A program made the translations under genes and the position numbers. The notes below the pieces were generated by a model, which was not told the origin of the DNA, did no database searches, and saw nothing but the letters and a program-made list of their open reading frames with translations. From Campylobacter concisus (lineage in GTDB: Bacteria > Campylobacterota > Campylobacteria > Campylobacterales > Campylobacteraceae), in the NCBI RefSeq assembly GCF_002092855.1, contig NZ_LVLC01000030.1, positions 62,001 to 126,000 of the forward strand: DNA of 64,000 nt, read 5' to 3'. Shown in pieces: positions 1 through 9,112 of this stretch. The stretch's first letter is position 1. Every line of letters begins with the position of its first letter.

Positions 1-604
1 CATAGTCGTCTATTGAGTGGTAGTTGTTATCAAGTGGAGCTGCATATTGGCTAGCTTCGATAACATACTCGCTATTTGGGGTGATGAAGCTACCGCCGTG
101 CTCACTCTTCATGATAGGGTTTACAACGATTTGAGTTGTCTCAAAGTCATGCAAATTTATAACCGCGATTCTTGGGTTAGCTTTATCGTTGATAAATAGA
201 TAATCACCAACATACTCACCATTTTTCTCACTGAAATTTGGGTGGTGTGTATCGCCCCATGTTATCTCTTTGCCCCTGATGTTGCCTTGTTTTAAAACAG
301 CTTTTGACTCATTGTCATAGCCATATCCTTGCCAAGGCTCTGGTGTGAAAACGCCGATGTATTTATAAATTCTCATCGACGGAACGCCATAAACTAGCAC
401 TTGACCGCTTTGCCCACCAGATGAAAAGACGATGAAATCATCTTTTTTACCGCTAGGCTGATAAGTTTTAGCAGCTGCAAGGACATCTTTTTCGCTTAGC
501 CCGCGCTCTTTCATGACTTTTTCAAGGTCACTACTAGCAGCACAAGCAGTCGTTAAAGATAGCCCAAGCAAAGCAGCACTTGCGACACAAAATAACTTTT
601 GCAT
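1..604 (-). CDS. nosZ: nitrous-oxide reductase NosZ, 5' part (cut by window edge)
   Basis: Periplasmic copper enzyme that reduces N2O to N2 as the last step of denitrification. About 201 N-terminal residues are visible; the rest lies beyond base 1. The protein starts MQKLFCVASA and has a Sec-type signal with no twin-arginine motif, as in the atypical (clade II) NosZ of epsilonproteobacteria. Conserved blocks seen include VPSMRIYKYIGVFTPEPW, WGDTHHPNFSE (a His pair expected among the copper-site ligands) and KSEHGGSF. A cysteine near residue 22 (LTTACAAS) could also suggest a lipobox, but is probably just part of the signal. The start follows an AGGAG-type site and lies 12 bases after the stop of the preceding gene, so the two are likely co-transcribed. 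Confidence 0.93.
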   Translation of the reverse strand, partial: MQKLFCVASAALLGLSLTTACAASSDLEKVMKERGLSEKDVLAAAKTYQPSGKKDDFIVFSSGGQSGQVLVYGVPSMRIYKYIGVFTPEPWQGYGYDNESKAVLKQGNIRGKEITWGDTHHPNFSEKNGEYVGDYLFINDKANPRIAVINLHDFETTQIVVNPIMKSEHGGSFITPNSEYVIEASQYAAPLDNNYHSIDDY

Positions 605-616
605 TTACTCTCCTTT

Positions 617-1456
617 TTAAAATGAATTTATCTCTAAACTCTTTATCTCATTGTCTAAATTTACGCCATTTAAGACGCCTTTATCTATAAAAATTCTTTT
701 TATCTCATTGCCAAAAAGAGCCTTTTGCCCTTTTAGCTTAAGATCTTTGTCAAATTTATAGACTACTCCATCCCCATCACCTATAAAAATTTCATCCTCT
801 ATGCACGCAAGAGCTGAAATTTTAGATTTTAAAACTTGTTTTTTAATTCCACTTTTAAAATCTAAAATTTCTCCATCTCTAAAGCCAAGCAAAATATCAT
901 TCCCTTTAAATTTACAGGCACTAAGCGGAGCAAAGCCAACACGCTTTTTCTCTTTTAAATTAAGCTCTTTATCAAGCAAAAATGCTTTGCCATTAAAGCT
1001 CGTAAAAAATAGCTCATCATCAATTGGCAAAAGGCTCGAAATTTTATAAACATCTTTATAATTTTTAGTTAAAAGTTTATTTAGATTTTTATCAAAAACG
1101 CCTATGCTTACTTCATTAGCCATATCGCAAGCTACGTAAATTTTATTTTTAATTGCCATAATTTGCGAAATTTTACAGCCAACATTTGGCATGGCAAATA
1201 AAAAATTTCTCTCATTTGCCACTTCAATAATCTCATTGTTTAAATTTGCGATATAAAAGGATTCTCCATCATTTCCGCACTCTTGATTTTTATAAATCGT
1301 CTCTTTTATATCCAAATTTTTAATCTGTCCATCTTTTATAAAGACGATGCTTTGGTTGCTTTCATTAATAAAGCAGCCTAATTGCTGGGCAAAAGCTGTT
1401 ATCAAAAACAAACTTATACAAAGCAGAAATCTCATAATCCAAGGCACTTTCATCAT
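617..1456 (-). CDS. secreted beta-propeller-like protein preceding nosZ
   Basis: 279 residues. A hydrophobic signal (MRFLLCISLFLITAFA, starting at the second methionine, residue 8) ends with an AFA-QQ cleavage site, so the product should be periplasmic. The mature part is a series of roughly 35-45 residue units rich in beta-type segments (IVFIKDGQIKNLDI, LFFTSFNGKAFLLDKELNL, EIFIGDGDGVVYKFDKDLKL), a pattern typical of WD40/PQQ-like propellers. I recognise no catalytic motif. It is the first gene of the strand run leading directly into nosZ, so a role in N2O respiration, for example as an accessory or assembly protein, is plausible but only inferred from position. Start could be residue 1 or residue 8. 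Confidence 0.7.
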   Translation of the reverse strand: MMKVPWIMRFLLCISLFLITAFAQQLGCFINESNQSIVFIKDGQIKNLDIKETIYKNQECGNDGESFYIANLNNEIIEVANERNFLFAMPNVGCKISQIMAIKNKIYVACDMANEVSIGVFDKNLNKLLTKNYKDVYKISSLLPIDDELFFTSFNGKAFLLDKELNLKEKKRVGFAPLSACKFKGNDILLGFRDGEILDFKSGIKKQVLKSKISALACIEDEIFIGDGDGVVYKFDKDLKLKGQKALFGNEIKRIFIDKGVLNGVNLDNEIKSLEINSF

Positions 1457-1856
1457 AAATTTATTAAGTAAAAAAACTATACATACTTAACTCTTAAAAG
1501 CAAATTAGCGATTAATTTATTTTTTTAAGCTTTTAAAGAAAAATATCAGTAAATTTTTTTAAATTTTATTATTTACATTATATAGACATTATGATTTAAT
1601 CAATACTAATATAGTTTTAATAAAATTTATTATCCATAAAACTCTTCATTTTAGGTATTTTATGCATTAAAAATTAAATTATAAATAATTTATTAAAAAA
1701 ATTATTTAAATTAAATAATTATATTAAGTAATGAGAATTTCTCTCAGTATTTAAATAAAAAGCTAAAATTTATGCATTTGATATATTTTTAGCTTAAAGC
1801 CATTGGTAATTTAAATTTGTTTAAATAGGCTATAATCCGCCAAAAAAGGAGAGATA
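1457..1856. other. AT-rich divergent intergenic region
   Basis: No gene seen in these 400 bases between the nos-side gene (leftward) and moaC (rightward). Base composition is extremely AT-rich. It holds an inverted repeat of AAGCTAAAA (1760-1768) with TTTTTAGCTT (1786-1795), and a Fur-box-like palindrome, AATGAGAATTTCTCTCA, at 1730-1746. Neither site can be assigned to a regulator from sequence alone. Confidence 0.5.
1831..1836 (+). promoter_or_regulatory. -10 element of moaC
   Basis: A perfect TATAAT lies 21 bases before the moaC ATG and is followed by the ribosome site AAAAAAGGAGAG. Transcription would begin near 1843, giving a very short leader. Confidence 0.6.
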
Positions 1857-2330
1857 ATGCTAACGCATTTAGATGAGAAAGATCGTCCAAAAATGGTCGA
1901 TGTAAGCCCAAAAGATCCTACAAAAAGAGTAGCAACTGCTAGCGGGATCATCAAGATGAGCAAAGAGGCCTTTAGAGCGATAAAAGAAAATACTGGCAAA
2001 AAAGGCCCAGTCATCCAAACAGCTGTCGTTGCTGCGATAATGGGCGCAAAAAAGACAAGCGAGCTAATTCCAATGTGCCATCCACTAGCTATTTTAGGCG
2101 TGGATTGTGATATCGAAGAGCTATCTGAAATTTGCGCTTTTAAGCTTTATGTGAGCGTAAAAATAGAGGGTAAAACAGGCGTTGAGATGGAAGCATTAAC
2201 TGGCGTAAGCGTGGGACTTTTGACCATTTATGATATGGTAAAAGCTATAGATAAAAGCATGGAAATAAGCAATATCGTATTAGAGAGTAAAACAGGAGGA
2301 AAAAGTGGCGAGTATATGCGATCTAAATAA
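1857..2330 (+). CDS. moaC: cyclic pyranopterin monophosphate synthase MoaC
   Basis: Second step of molybdenum cofactor synthesis: converts the MoaA product 3',8-cyclo-GTP to cyclic pyranopterin monophosphate. 157 residues, the normal MoaC length. Family blocks are clear: [18 protein letters not shown] near the N-terminus, [29 protein letters not shown] (residues about 55-80, with the CHPL active-site segment), and [26 protein letters not shown]. Preceded by AGGAG and a perfect -10 box. The 3' end overlaps the next gene by 26 bases, so translation is probably coupled. The enzyme would serve molybdoenzymes typical of respiring Campylobacter. Confidence 0.97.
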   Translation: MLTHLDEKDRPKMVDVSPKDPTKRVATASGIIKMSKEAFRAIKENTGKKGPVIQTAVVAAIMGAKKTSELIPMCHPLAILGVDCDIEELSEICAFKLYVSVKIEGKTGVEMEALTGVSVGLLTIYDMVKAIDKSMEISNIVLESKTGGKSGEYMRSK

Positions 2331-2571
2331 CAAAAAAGCAAAAATTGATTACCCAACGCATTGGGAATACAAAATAATATTTGACGCAGATGTCAATGTA
2401 GAAGAAAAGGTAAAAGAGATAGTAAAAGATAGAGAATTTAAGCTGGTCTTTTCAAAATTTAGCAAAGATAAAAAGTACGCAAGCTATGACCTAGCCGTAC
2501 TAGTTTTGAGCGAAGAAGAGAGGCTAGAGATATTTTCAGCACTAAAACACGAAGCAAAATACGTTTTATAA
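2305..2571 (+). CDS. DUF493 / YbeD-like small protein
   Basis: 88 residues, resembling the YbeD (UPF0250) family whose Helicobacter member is HP0495: a small ferredoxin-like alpha-beta fold thought to be regulatory. The start is GTG, chosen because AGGAGG at 2294-2299 stands in front of it, inside the end of moaC. The reading frame begins [20 protein letters not shown] and continues [19 protein letters not shown], a typical pattern for the family. No catalytic residues can be named. Confidence 0.8.
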   Translation: MASICDLNNKKAKIDYPTHWEYKIIFDADVNVEEKVKEIVKDREFKLVFSKFSKDKKYASYDLAVLVLSEEERLEIFSALKHEAKYVL

Positions 2572-2581
2572 GGTAAAAGTT

Positions 2582-3820
2582 ATGAACAATTTAGAACAAA
2601 ATTTACATGATTATAAAAACAGTGATGGCTTATTAATAAGCATAAAAGCTCTTTGCAATAACTTCTTTCAAGATACTGCAAACAAAGATATAAATGCTTT
2701 GCCAGAAATTTTAAAGGCTAAAATGAATGAGCTTTATGACAAAATGAACAAAGAAGATCTTATAAATGCAAAAAATCTAAAAAGTGCCATGGAGGGAATA
2801 AATCAAGCCATTGTCGGCACTGAAGAAAAGGTACTTTACGAGCTACTTGATAAAAAAGATGAGCTAAACCGTGCAATAGAAGCAAAACGTGAAGAGATAA
2901 AAAATAGGCTCAAAATTTCATTTGAAGCAGCTGAAGAAGTCGTAAAAGATAGAAATTTTAGTGAAAAAGAGGAAATTTTAGAGCTTTTAAACAATGCGAT
3001 CATTAGAGAAACAAGACTTCTTGGTATCTTAAAAGAGAGCGCTCAAATCGCATTTTTGACAACTCTTGAAGGTGCAAAAGATGTCGAGGAAACAGCTGGT
3101 GCTATAGCTAAAAATATGACTTATGTTGCGATAATTGGAGGTGAGTTTAGTAAAGAGCGAATACTTGAAATTTCAAAAAACATCATCATAGCAGCGGCAA
3201 ATTTAGCAGATGAGGGTCATATCTTTGCAAAAGAGCTGATAAGTGGAGCGATAAGTGGCACAAGAGATGGCATTTTAAGAGCCATAGAAAAGCTTAAAGA
3301 TGAGGCGAAATTTGCTCCAGATGAGCTTAGGCTAAACTCGCAGCTACTAAACTTAAAAAATATTGATGAAGAATTTATAGCCTTGCTTAGGGAACTTGAA
3401 AAAGAATTTGAAGGTGTAGCAAGAAATGAGATCGAAAATGTGATAAATAGCGAGCTAGATACAAATCTAGCAAAATTTAAACGCATTAGCGATCAAGCAA
3501 GAGAACAGATTATTTCAAGGATAGAAGAGTTAAAGTCAAACGGCATGGCAAAGCTTATGAGTGAGGCAAATAATAAATTTGAAGCCTTAAAGCAAGAGCT
3601 AAACGACAAGAGTAAAAAGCTAAAACTAAATTTTGATACAAACGACAAAATAGAAGAGATCAAACAAGAGATCGCTAATCTTGAGAAAAAAGCCAATGAA
3701 AAATTTGAAGACATCAAACAAATTGACATCAAATCAGAAGCCAAGAAATTTGGAGATAGGGCTTATCAAGCTGCAAAAGATCTGTTAAATGTTATTAAAA
3801 AAGATAAAAAAGAAGATTAA
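2582..3820 (+). CDS. helical/coiled-coil hypothetical protein
   Basis: 412 residues, strongly charged and helical. Extended heptad-like stretches run over residues about 85-130 and 290-400 (many E, K, L). A central, less charged part (residues about 170-230: NMTYVAIIGGEFSKERILEISKNIIIAAANLADEG) could be amphipathic or membrane-associated. There is no signal peptide. The last 60 residues are lysine-rich with repeated K-F-E-D/L-K-Q units. It starts 10 bases after the DUF493 gene and ends before a terminator, so it closes the moaC operon. I recall a similar third gene after moaC in C. jejuni. Function unknown. Confidence 0.75.
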   Translation: MNNLEQNLHDYKNSDGLLISIKALCNNFFQDTANKDINALPEILKAKMNELYDKMNKEDLINAKNLKSAMEGINQAIVGTEEKVLYELLDKKDELNRAIEAKREEIKNRLKISFEAAEEVVKDRNFSEKEEILELLNNAIIRETRLLGILKESAQIAFLTTLEGAKDVEETAGAIAKNMTYVAIIGGEFSKERILEISKNIIIAAANLADEGHIFAKELISGAISGTRDGILRAIEKLKDEAKFAPDELRLNSQLLNLKNIDEEFIALLRELEKEFEGVARNEIENVINSELDTNLAKFKRISDQAREQIISRIEELKSNGMAKLMSEANNKFEALKQELNDKSKKLKLNFDTNDKIEEIKQEIANLEKKANEKFEDIKQIDIKSEAKKFGDRAYQAAKDLLNVIKKDKKED

Positions 3821-3866
3821 ATTATCAAGAAATTTTTCCTGAAAGATGCTCGCACTACATATTCTT

Positions 3867-3909
3867 GCCAAGTGTGAAAAATTTCTCCACACTTGGCTTT
3901 TACTTTTTA
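3867..3909 (+). terminator. terminator between convergent operons
   Basis: GCCAAGTGTG (3867-3876) pairs with CACACTTGGC (3888-3897), followed by TTTTACTTTTT. It ends the moaC operon; with A-rich flanks it may also serve uppP from the other strand. Confidence 0.85.
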
Positions 3910-3920
3910 AAGCTTTAAAA

Positions 3921-4715
3921 TCACAAAAATAGATAAAGTAAAAATGCTCCTAAAATCAAGCGGTAGATGACAAAAGGAAGCATCCTGATTCTTGAGATGA
4001 TCTCCATAAATAGCTTAACGCAGAGATAAGCACTAACAGCACTTATAATGACACCAAGGGCGATGTCACTCCATGGCAGAGCATTTGGGTCTTTTATAAG
4101 CTTGATACTCTCAAGCCCACCAGCTAGGATAATGACTGGGATCGACATCAAAAATGAGAAATTCGCACTTCCCTTGTGGCTAAATCCTAAAAATAAGGCT
4201 GCCGTCATCGTTATGCCTGATCTTGAGACGCCAGGAATGAGCGCCACAGCTTGAGCAAGGCCGATAATAAGCGCAAATTTTATGGTCATTTCATATTCGC
4301 TTTTATTTGTCGAGCGAAGATCTGCAAAGTAAAGTGCTATGCCAAAGACGATCGTAGTAATAGCGATCACAACGCCGCTTCTTGCGTACTCTTCGATAAT
4401 GTTGTTAAATAAAAGCCCAAAGATCCCAACTGGAATGGTAGCAAAGCCGACACACCAAACAAGCAAGCTATCGCCCACCATCTTTCTTTGTGCTATCGAG
4501 GTAAAAAAGTCGCGAAGTAGCTTAAAAATCGTATCTTTAAAATAAAAAAGTATCGCGCTTAGCGTACCAACATGCACTGCCACGTCAAAAGCAAGCCCTT
4601 GATCTGGCCAGCCAAGTAGCTTTGGCACCAAGATGAGATGAGCTGAGCTAGATATCGGCAAAAATTCGCTTATACCTTGCACCAAGGCCAAAACAATAAC
4701 GTGAGAAATTTCCAT
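3921..4715 (-). CDS. uppP: undecaprenyl-diphosphatase UppP/BacA
   Basis: Integral membrane phosphatase that recycles the peptidoglycan lipid carrier, undecaprenyl pyrophosphate to the monophosphate. 264 residues with about eight hydrophobic segments. The two family signatures are present: QGISEFLPISSSAH (residues 13-26, with the Q/E-xxx-E motif at 13-17) and PGVSRSGIT (161-169) with the catalytic arginine 165. It follows tkt on the same strand across a gap of 57 bases. Confidence 0.95.
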   Translation of the reverse strand: MEISHVIVLALVQGISEFLPISSSAHLILVPKLLGWPDQGLAFDVAVHVGTLSAILFYFKDTIFKLLRDFFTSIAQRKMVGDSLLVWCVGFATIPVGIFGLLFNNIIEEYARSGVVIAITTIVFGIALYFADLRSTNKSEYEMTIKFALIIGLAQAVALIPGVSRSGITMTAALFLGFSHKGSANFSFLMSIPVIILAGGLESIKLIKDPNALPWSDIALGVIISAVSAYLCVKLFMEIISRIRMLPFVIYRLILGAFLLYLFL

Positions 4716-4772
4716 AAAATGCCTTTTTTGATTTTAGATTGCAGTTGGGGATTTTACTCCCCAAGATTAAAT

Positions 4773-6683
4773 TTATATAAGTTCGCTAGCAAAATTTGCA
4801 AGCTTTTGCGGAGTAAATCCAAAGTGATCAAATAGCTCATTCGCCTTTCCGCTGGCGCCAAAGCCGCTCATGCCATAAACCGCGTCGGCAAATTTATACC
4901 ACTCAAGGCCAGTTGCGGCTTCGACTGTGATGATGGTTGTATTTTTGTCTAAAATTTTAGCCACGTATTCATCTGGCTGCTCGCAAAGTAGGTCAAAACA
5001 AGGTGCTGACACGATGTTTGCGCCAATACCTTGCTCAGCTAGAATTTCAGCTGCTTTTACACAGAGTGAGACCTCGCTACCGCTTGCTATAAATGTTATC
5101 TTCGCATCTTTTGCCGAGCTTAATAGATATGCGCCGTTGCTAATATCGCCAAATTCGCCTTTAGTAAGTGGCTCAAGCCCTTGGCGACTAAGTACAAATG
5201 CGCTTGGAGCATTTAAATTTAGAGCCACTTGCCAACTAGCCACATTTTCGTTGCCATCAGCTGGGCGGAAAGTGTAGAAATTTGGCATCGCTCTAAATGT
5301 GCTAAGCTGCTCGATCGGCTGATGTGTCGGACCATCTTCGCCAACGCCGATGCTATCGTGCGTGAAGATAAAAAAGTGCTTGATGCCCATGAGTGCCGCT
5401 ATTCTTGCACTTGGCTTTAGATAGTCGCTAAAGATGAAAAATGTCGCTGAAAATGGCAAGAAAAGGCCGTATCTAGCGATGCCGTTATTGATGGCCGCCA
5501 TGGCGTGCTCTCTGATGCCGTAGTGGATATTTTTACCATTTGGGAAGTCACCCATGCCCTTTAGCTCGGTCTTGTTTGACGGAGCAAGGTCAGCGCTACC
5601 GCCGATAAAGCCAGGAAGTTTTTTTGCTATCTCATTTAAAATAACGTGGTTTGTATCTCTTGTAGCTAGCTTTTTGTCGCTAAAGTCTGGAAATTCGAGC
5701 TTGCTAAAGTCTGGATTTAGAAGTGAGTTTAGTAAATTTTTACCTTCAATGCTTAGTGCCTCGACCTTTTTATTCCACATAGCCTCTTCAAGATCGCCCT
5801 TTTCTACCGCGCCTCTAAACCTTAAAAGCACGTCCTCGTCGATGGCAAATTTCTTCTCAGGATCAAAACCAGCTGCGGCCTTTGCCTTTTTGATGATCTC
5901 CTCGCCAAGTGGTGCGCCGTGGCTGTGATGGCTGCCTTCAAGCTCCATTGCGCCACGTGCTATGTGTGTGTTTGCGATGATGAGATATGGCGACTCTTTC
6001 TCGTTTGCTTGCTCAAGTGCAAATTCGATCTGGTTGTAGTCGTGTCCGTCGATGCGTGCGACCTCCCAGCCCTGTGCCTCGAACCTCGCCTTGACATCCT
6101 CGCTAAATGCGATCGCTGTGTCGCCCTCGATCGTGATGTTGTTTGAATCATAAATGAGCACAAGGTTGTCTAGTCTTAAATTTCCTGCGATTGAACATGC
6201 CTCGTAGCTTATGCCCTCCTCAAGATCGCCGTCGCCGCAAAGACAGTAAATTTTATGATCGATTATTTTATTATCTGGCTCATTTAGCACGTTTGCAGCG
6301 TATTTTTCTGCCATGGCTAGACCAACTGCATTTGCTACGCCTTGACCAAGTGGGCCAGTAGCCACCTCAACGCCTGGAGTGTGAATCTCTGGGTGTCCTG
6401 GGGTGTTTGAGCCAAGTTGGCGAAATTTCTTAAGCTCATCTAAGCTTAGATCGTAGCCGCTTAGATGTAAGAAGCTATAAACCAAGCTTGATGCGTGACC
6501 ACCGCTAAAAACGAGCCTATCTCTGTTTAGCCATTTTGGATTTTTAGGGTTGTGTTTTAAAAAGTTGCTTAAAACCACCATGATATCGGCTAGGCCCATA
6601 GGAGCACCTGGGTGTCCGCTGTTAGCGTTTTGCACCATATCAGCGCACAAAAATCTTATAGTATCGGCTTGTTTTTTTAGCAT
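4773..6683 (-). CDS. tkt: transketolase
   Basis: Thiamine-diphosphate enzyme of the non-oxidative pentose phosphate pathway. 636 residues. Seen: SGHPGAP with His24, GGHASS with His63, GPLGQG (110-115), and the ThDP/Mg motif GDGDLEEG (150-157) closing with NN at 181-182. The pyrimidine-binding half and the C-terminal domain follow in normal order (GIREHAMAAINNGIA, THDSIGVGEDGPTHQP). Strong RBS AAAAGGAG upstream, and a separate promoter at 6708-6713. Confidence 0.97.
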   Translation of the reverse strand: MLKKQADTIRFLCADMVQNANSGHPGAPMGLADIMVVLSNFLKHNPKNPKWLNRDRLVFSGGHASSLVYSFLHLSGYDLSLDELKKFRQLGSNTPGHPEIHTPGVEVATGPLGQGVANAVGLAMAEKYAANVLNEPDNKIIDHKIYCLCGDGDLEEGISYEACSIAGNLRLDNLVLIYDSNNITIEGDTAIAFSEDVKARFEAQGWEVARIDGHDYNQIEFALEQANEKESPYLIIANTHIARGAMELEGSHHSHGAPLGEEIIKKAKAAAGFDPEKKFAIDEDVLLRFRGAVEKGDLEEAMWNKKVEALSIEGKNLLNSLLNPDFSKLEFPDFSDKKLATRDTNHVILNEIAKKLPGFIGGSADLAPSNKTELKGMGDFPNGKNIHYGIREHAMAAINNGIARYGLFLPFSATFFIFSDYLKPSARIAALMGIKHFFIFTHDSIGVGEDGPTHQPIEQLSTFRAMPNFYTFRPADGNENVASWQVALNLNAPSAFVLSRQGLEPLTKGEFGDISNGAYLLSSAKDAKITFIASGSEVSLCVKAAEILAEQGIGANIVSAPCFDLLCEQPDEYVAKILDKNTTIITVEAATGLEWYKFADAVYGMSGFGASGKANELFDHFGFTPQKLANFASELI

Positions 6684-6707
6684 ATGATCTCCTTTTTATT
6701 GCGTCAG

Positions 6708-6713
6708 ATTATA
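6708..6713 (-). promoter_or_regulatory. -10 element of tkt
   Basis: Read on the minus strand the site is TTTTTTGTATAATCTGACG, with a perfect TATAAT preceded by a T-rich stretch. It lies 25 bases before the tkt ATG, inside the 109-base gap after ispA, so tkt can be expressed apart from the ispA operon. Confidence 0.6.
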
Positions 6714-6792
6714 CAAAAAAGTGATTAAAACTTGCCTTGCATTTTTGCCCAAAATGTCTAAAAAGTGATATAAATTTACGAAATTTGCGCAC

Positions 6793-7692
6793 TTATCTTA
6801 GGTGCTTGTCTGTAAGCTCCAAGATCATCTTTGCGATATTTATATCTATCTGTTTTAGTGCCTCTTCTATCTCGCTAATAAGCTCATCTTTTTTCTTTTT
6901 TGCGCCAGATAGACCAAGTAAATTTGTAAATGAGTTTTTAGCTAGATCGTTATGCACGGGCTTTCCAGCGGCCGCTTCGTCGCTTGTAAGATCGATGATA
7001 TCATCTTGTATCTGAAAAGCAAGCCCAAGCTTTAAACCGATATCATAAATTTTCTCGCACTCTGTTTTGCTTAAATTTACTATCACAGCGCCCATTTTTA
7101 GGCTTGCAGCGATGAGCTTTGCGGTTTTGTGGATGTGTAAAAAGACTAGCTCATCAAGGCTTAGCATCTTGCCAGAGAGGCCAAATTTAGCCTTTGCTCT
7201 TTTGATGTCCTCTTTGTTTGTATTTTCAAAAAAACAATCCAGCGCCTGCCCTAGCACCATGCCGCTAACGCCAGCATTCTGGCTTAAAATTTCAACGCAC
7301 TTTATACGAGTGTCAGCTGGCAACTCAGCACGTGAAATTTCATAAAAAGCATGCGTGTTTAGCGCATCTCCCGCAAGTATAGCAGTCGTCTCGTCGTATG
7401 TGACGTGAAGCGTTGGCGTGCCACGCCTTAGACTTGCGTTATCCATAGACGGCAGATCATCGTGGATGAGCGAGTATGTATGCATCATCTCAAGGCCCAA
7501 AGCCACTCTCATCGCCTTTTGCGTGAGGCTTTTATCGACATTTTCGACCACACCTAGAAGCAAAAGCGCCCTAAAGTGCTTGCCTCCAGCCTTTAGCATC
7601 ACCCCAAGCGCCTCCTCGTAGTAAGGGTGAAAGCTAGGCGCTTTTGGCAAATTTGCATTTAGAAATTTTACGAAGTCCTCAAGTAGGCTCAT
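6793..7692 (-). CDS. ispA: polyprenyl (farnesyl/geranyl) diphosphate synthase IspA
   Basis: Condenses IPP with allylic diphosphates to make farnesyl diphosphate, the precursor of undecaprenyl phosphate and quinone side chains. 299 residues. Motifs: GGKHFR (36-41), first aspartate-rich motif DDLPSMD (78-84) followed by RR (89-90), GQALD (148-152), and second motif DDIID (230-234). The start codon overlaps the stop of the PDZ gene by 4 bases (ATGA). Chain length specificity (FPP or GPP) cannot be read with certainty. Confidence 0.93.
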   Translation of the reverse strand: MSLLEDFVKFLNANLPKAPSFHPYYEEALGVMLKAGGKHFRALLLLGVVENVDKSLTQKAMRVALGLEMMHTYSLIHDDLPSMDNASLRRGTPTLHVTYDETTAILAGDALNTHAFYEISRAELPADTRIKCVEILSQNAGVSGMVLGQALDCFFENTNKEDIKRAKAKFGLSGKMLSLDELVFLHIHKTAKLIAASLKMGAVIVNLSKTECEKIYDIGLKLGLAFQIQDDIIDLTSDEAAAGKPVHNDLAKNSFTNLLGLSGAKKKKDELISEIEEALKQIDINIAKMILELTDKHLR

Positions 7693-8798
7693 TTTGGCAC
7701 TCTTGCAAAGAACTGAAAGTCATTTCTAGTAAATAAAAGCACGAAATTTTGCAGGTCGCTTATCTTTTCTAAAAGCTCCTCGCGGCTATTCACGCTCTCT
7801 TTGTTGTAGCCTAAAATTTTATCACCTATTTTGATGCCAAAGATGTCGGCATTTGACTTTGGCTCGACCTTTGTAACTACTAAATTTTTATCAACCGTGA
7901 TACCATAATCAACCAAAACTTTATCATCTAGCAAGCTCTCAGGCGACTTTGGCATGACGTTTAAATTTGGTAGATCAAGGCTCGAAGGGGCGTCTATGTC
8001 GAGGCTTTGGTTAAATTTCACATCCCCGCTTACTGGCACTTGAAAGAGTAGCTCTTGCCTATCACGCTTCACGATGATGTCCAGTTTTGCGCCCTTTGGA
8101 GCAAAAAGCACCATCTCATTTAGCTCTCTTAGGCTCTTTGGCTTGATGCCATTTACACTAACAAGCTCATCATCAACCATCATCATCTTGCCGCGGCCTA
8201 GTGGATCAACAAGACCCACAAAAAATTTATCCTCTTTTTGCAAAAATTTCACGCCGATATCGCCGTAATATACGTCATCGTAAGATACAAAGTGCTTTAA
8301 ATAGCGATTTGGTATAAATTTATCAGCTCCAACAGCTATGCCTATCATCTTGCAACAAGGCGTATTTATCTCGCCAGTTGCGTTATACTCGAAGCTTAGC
8401 GTGTCAAAGTCGCCTAAATTTTGTCCCAAAGACTTGATGTGACCCATGACGGTGTTATTAGAGTCGTTTAATATGCCAACCCAAGTGCTCTTTTTGATGC
8501 GCTCCTCGTTGGTCTCATCAGCCATCACGACAGGGCTTAGCTCCTTGCTAGAGCGGACTAAGAAAAGCTGCAAATATGGGTCAAATTTGACATATTCGCC
8601 AAGCGGAGCTCCCTCGCTTTTTGGCACTGCGATCAAATTTTTAGTGATAGCCACGCCAAAGTGTTTATTTACCGAGACGATTGAGTTTTTGTTCTTTTCA
8701 AAGCAGGCGTTAAAGTCCTCTTGCGTAGGCCTAGGATCGGCGTTTAGGCAAAGCGCTGATAGCAAAAATGCAAGGGCAAATTTATATTTTAGTCTCAT
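7689..8798 (-). CDS. periplasmic PDZ-domain protein
   Basis: 369 residues with a signal peptide (MRLKYKFALAFLLSALCLNA-DP). Two PDZ-like segments can be seen: DELVSVNGIKPKSLRELNEMVLFAPKGAKLDIIVKRD (around residues 215-255) and NADIFGIKIGDKILGYNKESVNSREELLEKI (near the C-terminus). The N-terminal half has no protease catalytic triad that I can recognise, so this is probably an adaptor or binding protein, not an HtrA protease. It overlaps both neighbours by 4 bases, giving tight coupling in the operon. A similar gene stands at the same place in C. jejuni by my recollection. Confidence 0.8.
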   Translation of the reverse strand: MRLKYKFALAFLLSALCLNADPRPTQEDFNACFEKNKNSIVSVNKHFGVAITKNLIAVPKSEGAPLGEYVKFDPYLQLFLVRSSKELSPVVMADETNEERIKKSTWVGILNDSNNTVMGHIKSLGQNLGDFDTLSFEYNATGEINTPCCKMIGIAVGADKFIPNRYLKHFVSYDDVYYGDIGVKFLQKEDKFFVGLVDPLGRGKMMMVDDELVSVNGIKPKSLRELNEMVLFAPKGAKLDIIVKRDRQELLFQVPVSGDVKFNQSLDIDAPSSLDLPNLNVMPKSPESLLDDKVLVDYGITVDKNLVVTKVEPKSNADIFGIKIGDKILGYNKESVNSREELLEKISDLQNFVLLFTRNDFQFFARVPK

Positions 8799-9109
8799 TT
8801 TATCCCCATCGAAGCAAGGCCGCCAAGCATCCTTGAAGCGGTGTTTTTCTTGTCAGCCTCAACTGATTTTAGCACGTCATTTACGGCGCTTATTAGCAAA
8901 ATTTGCATGCTCTCTTTATCCTCAAGCAAGCTATCATCTATGCTGATATCAAGTATCTCGCCGCTGCCGTTTGCTCTCACGCTCACCAGCCCGCCGCCAC
9001 TTTTTGCGCCAAATTCTTTATTTTTGCTCTCTTCTTCCATCTGCTTGGCCTGCCTTTGCACATCCTCAAGCATCTGCCCCATCTTTGAAAAGTCAAATCC
9101 CTCAAACAT
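8795..9109 (-). CDS. ybaB: YbaB/EbfC family nucleoid-associated protein
   Basis: 104 residues. Members form small dimeric DNA-binding proteins. The N-terminus MFEGFDFSKMGQMLEDVQRQAKQMEEE is the family helix, followed by the beta part GGGLVSVRANGSGEILDISIDDSLL and the C-terminal helix. The final segment ASRMLGGLASMGIK resembles YbaB glycine/methionine-rich tails. It overlaps the PDZ gene start by 4 bases and lies 3 bases after panD. Confidence 0.9.
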   Translation of the reverse strand: MFEGFDFSKMGQMLEDVQRQAKQMEEESKNKEFGAKSGGGLVSVRANGSGEILDISIDDSLLEDKESMQILLISAVNDVLKSVEADKKNTASRMLGGLASMGIK

Positions 9110-9112
9110 CGC

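Noticed and set aside
5919-6163. Two opposite open frames inside the transketolase gene
   Set aside because: They lie within a clear tkt reading frame, have no ribosome site and no family features.
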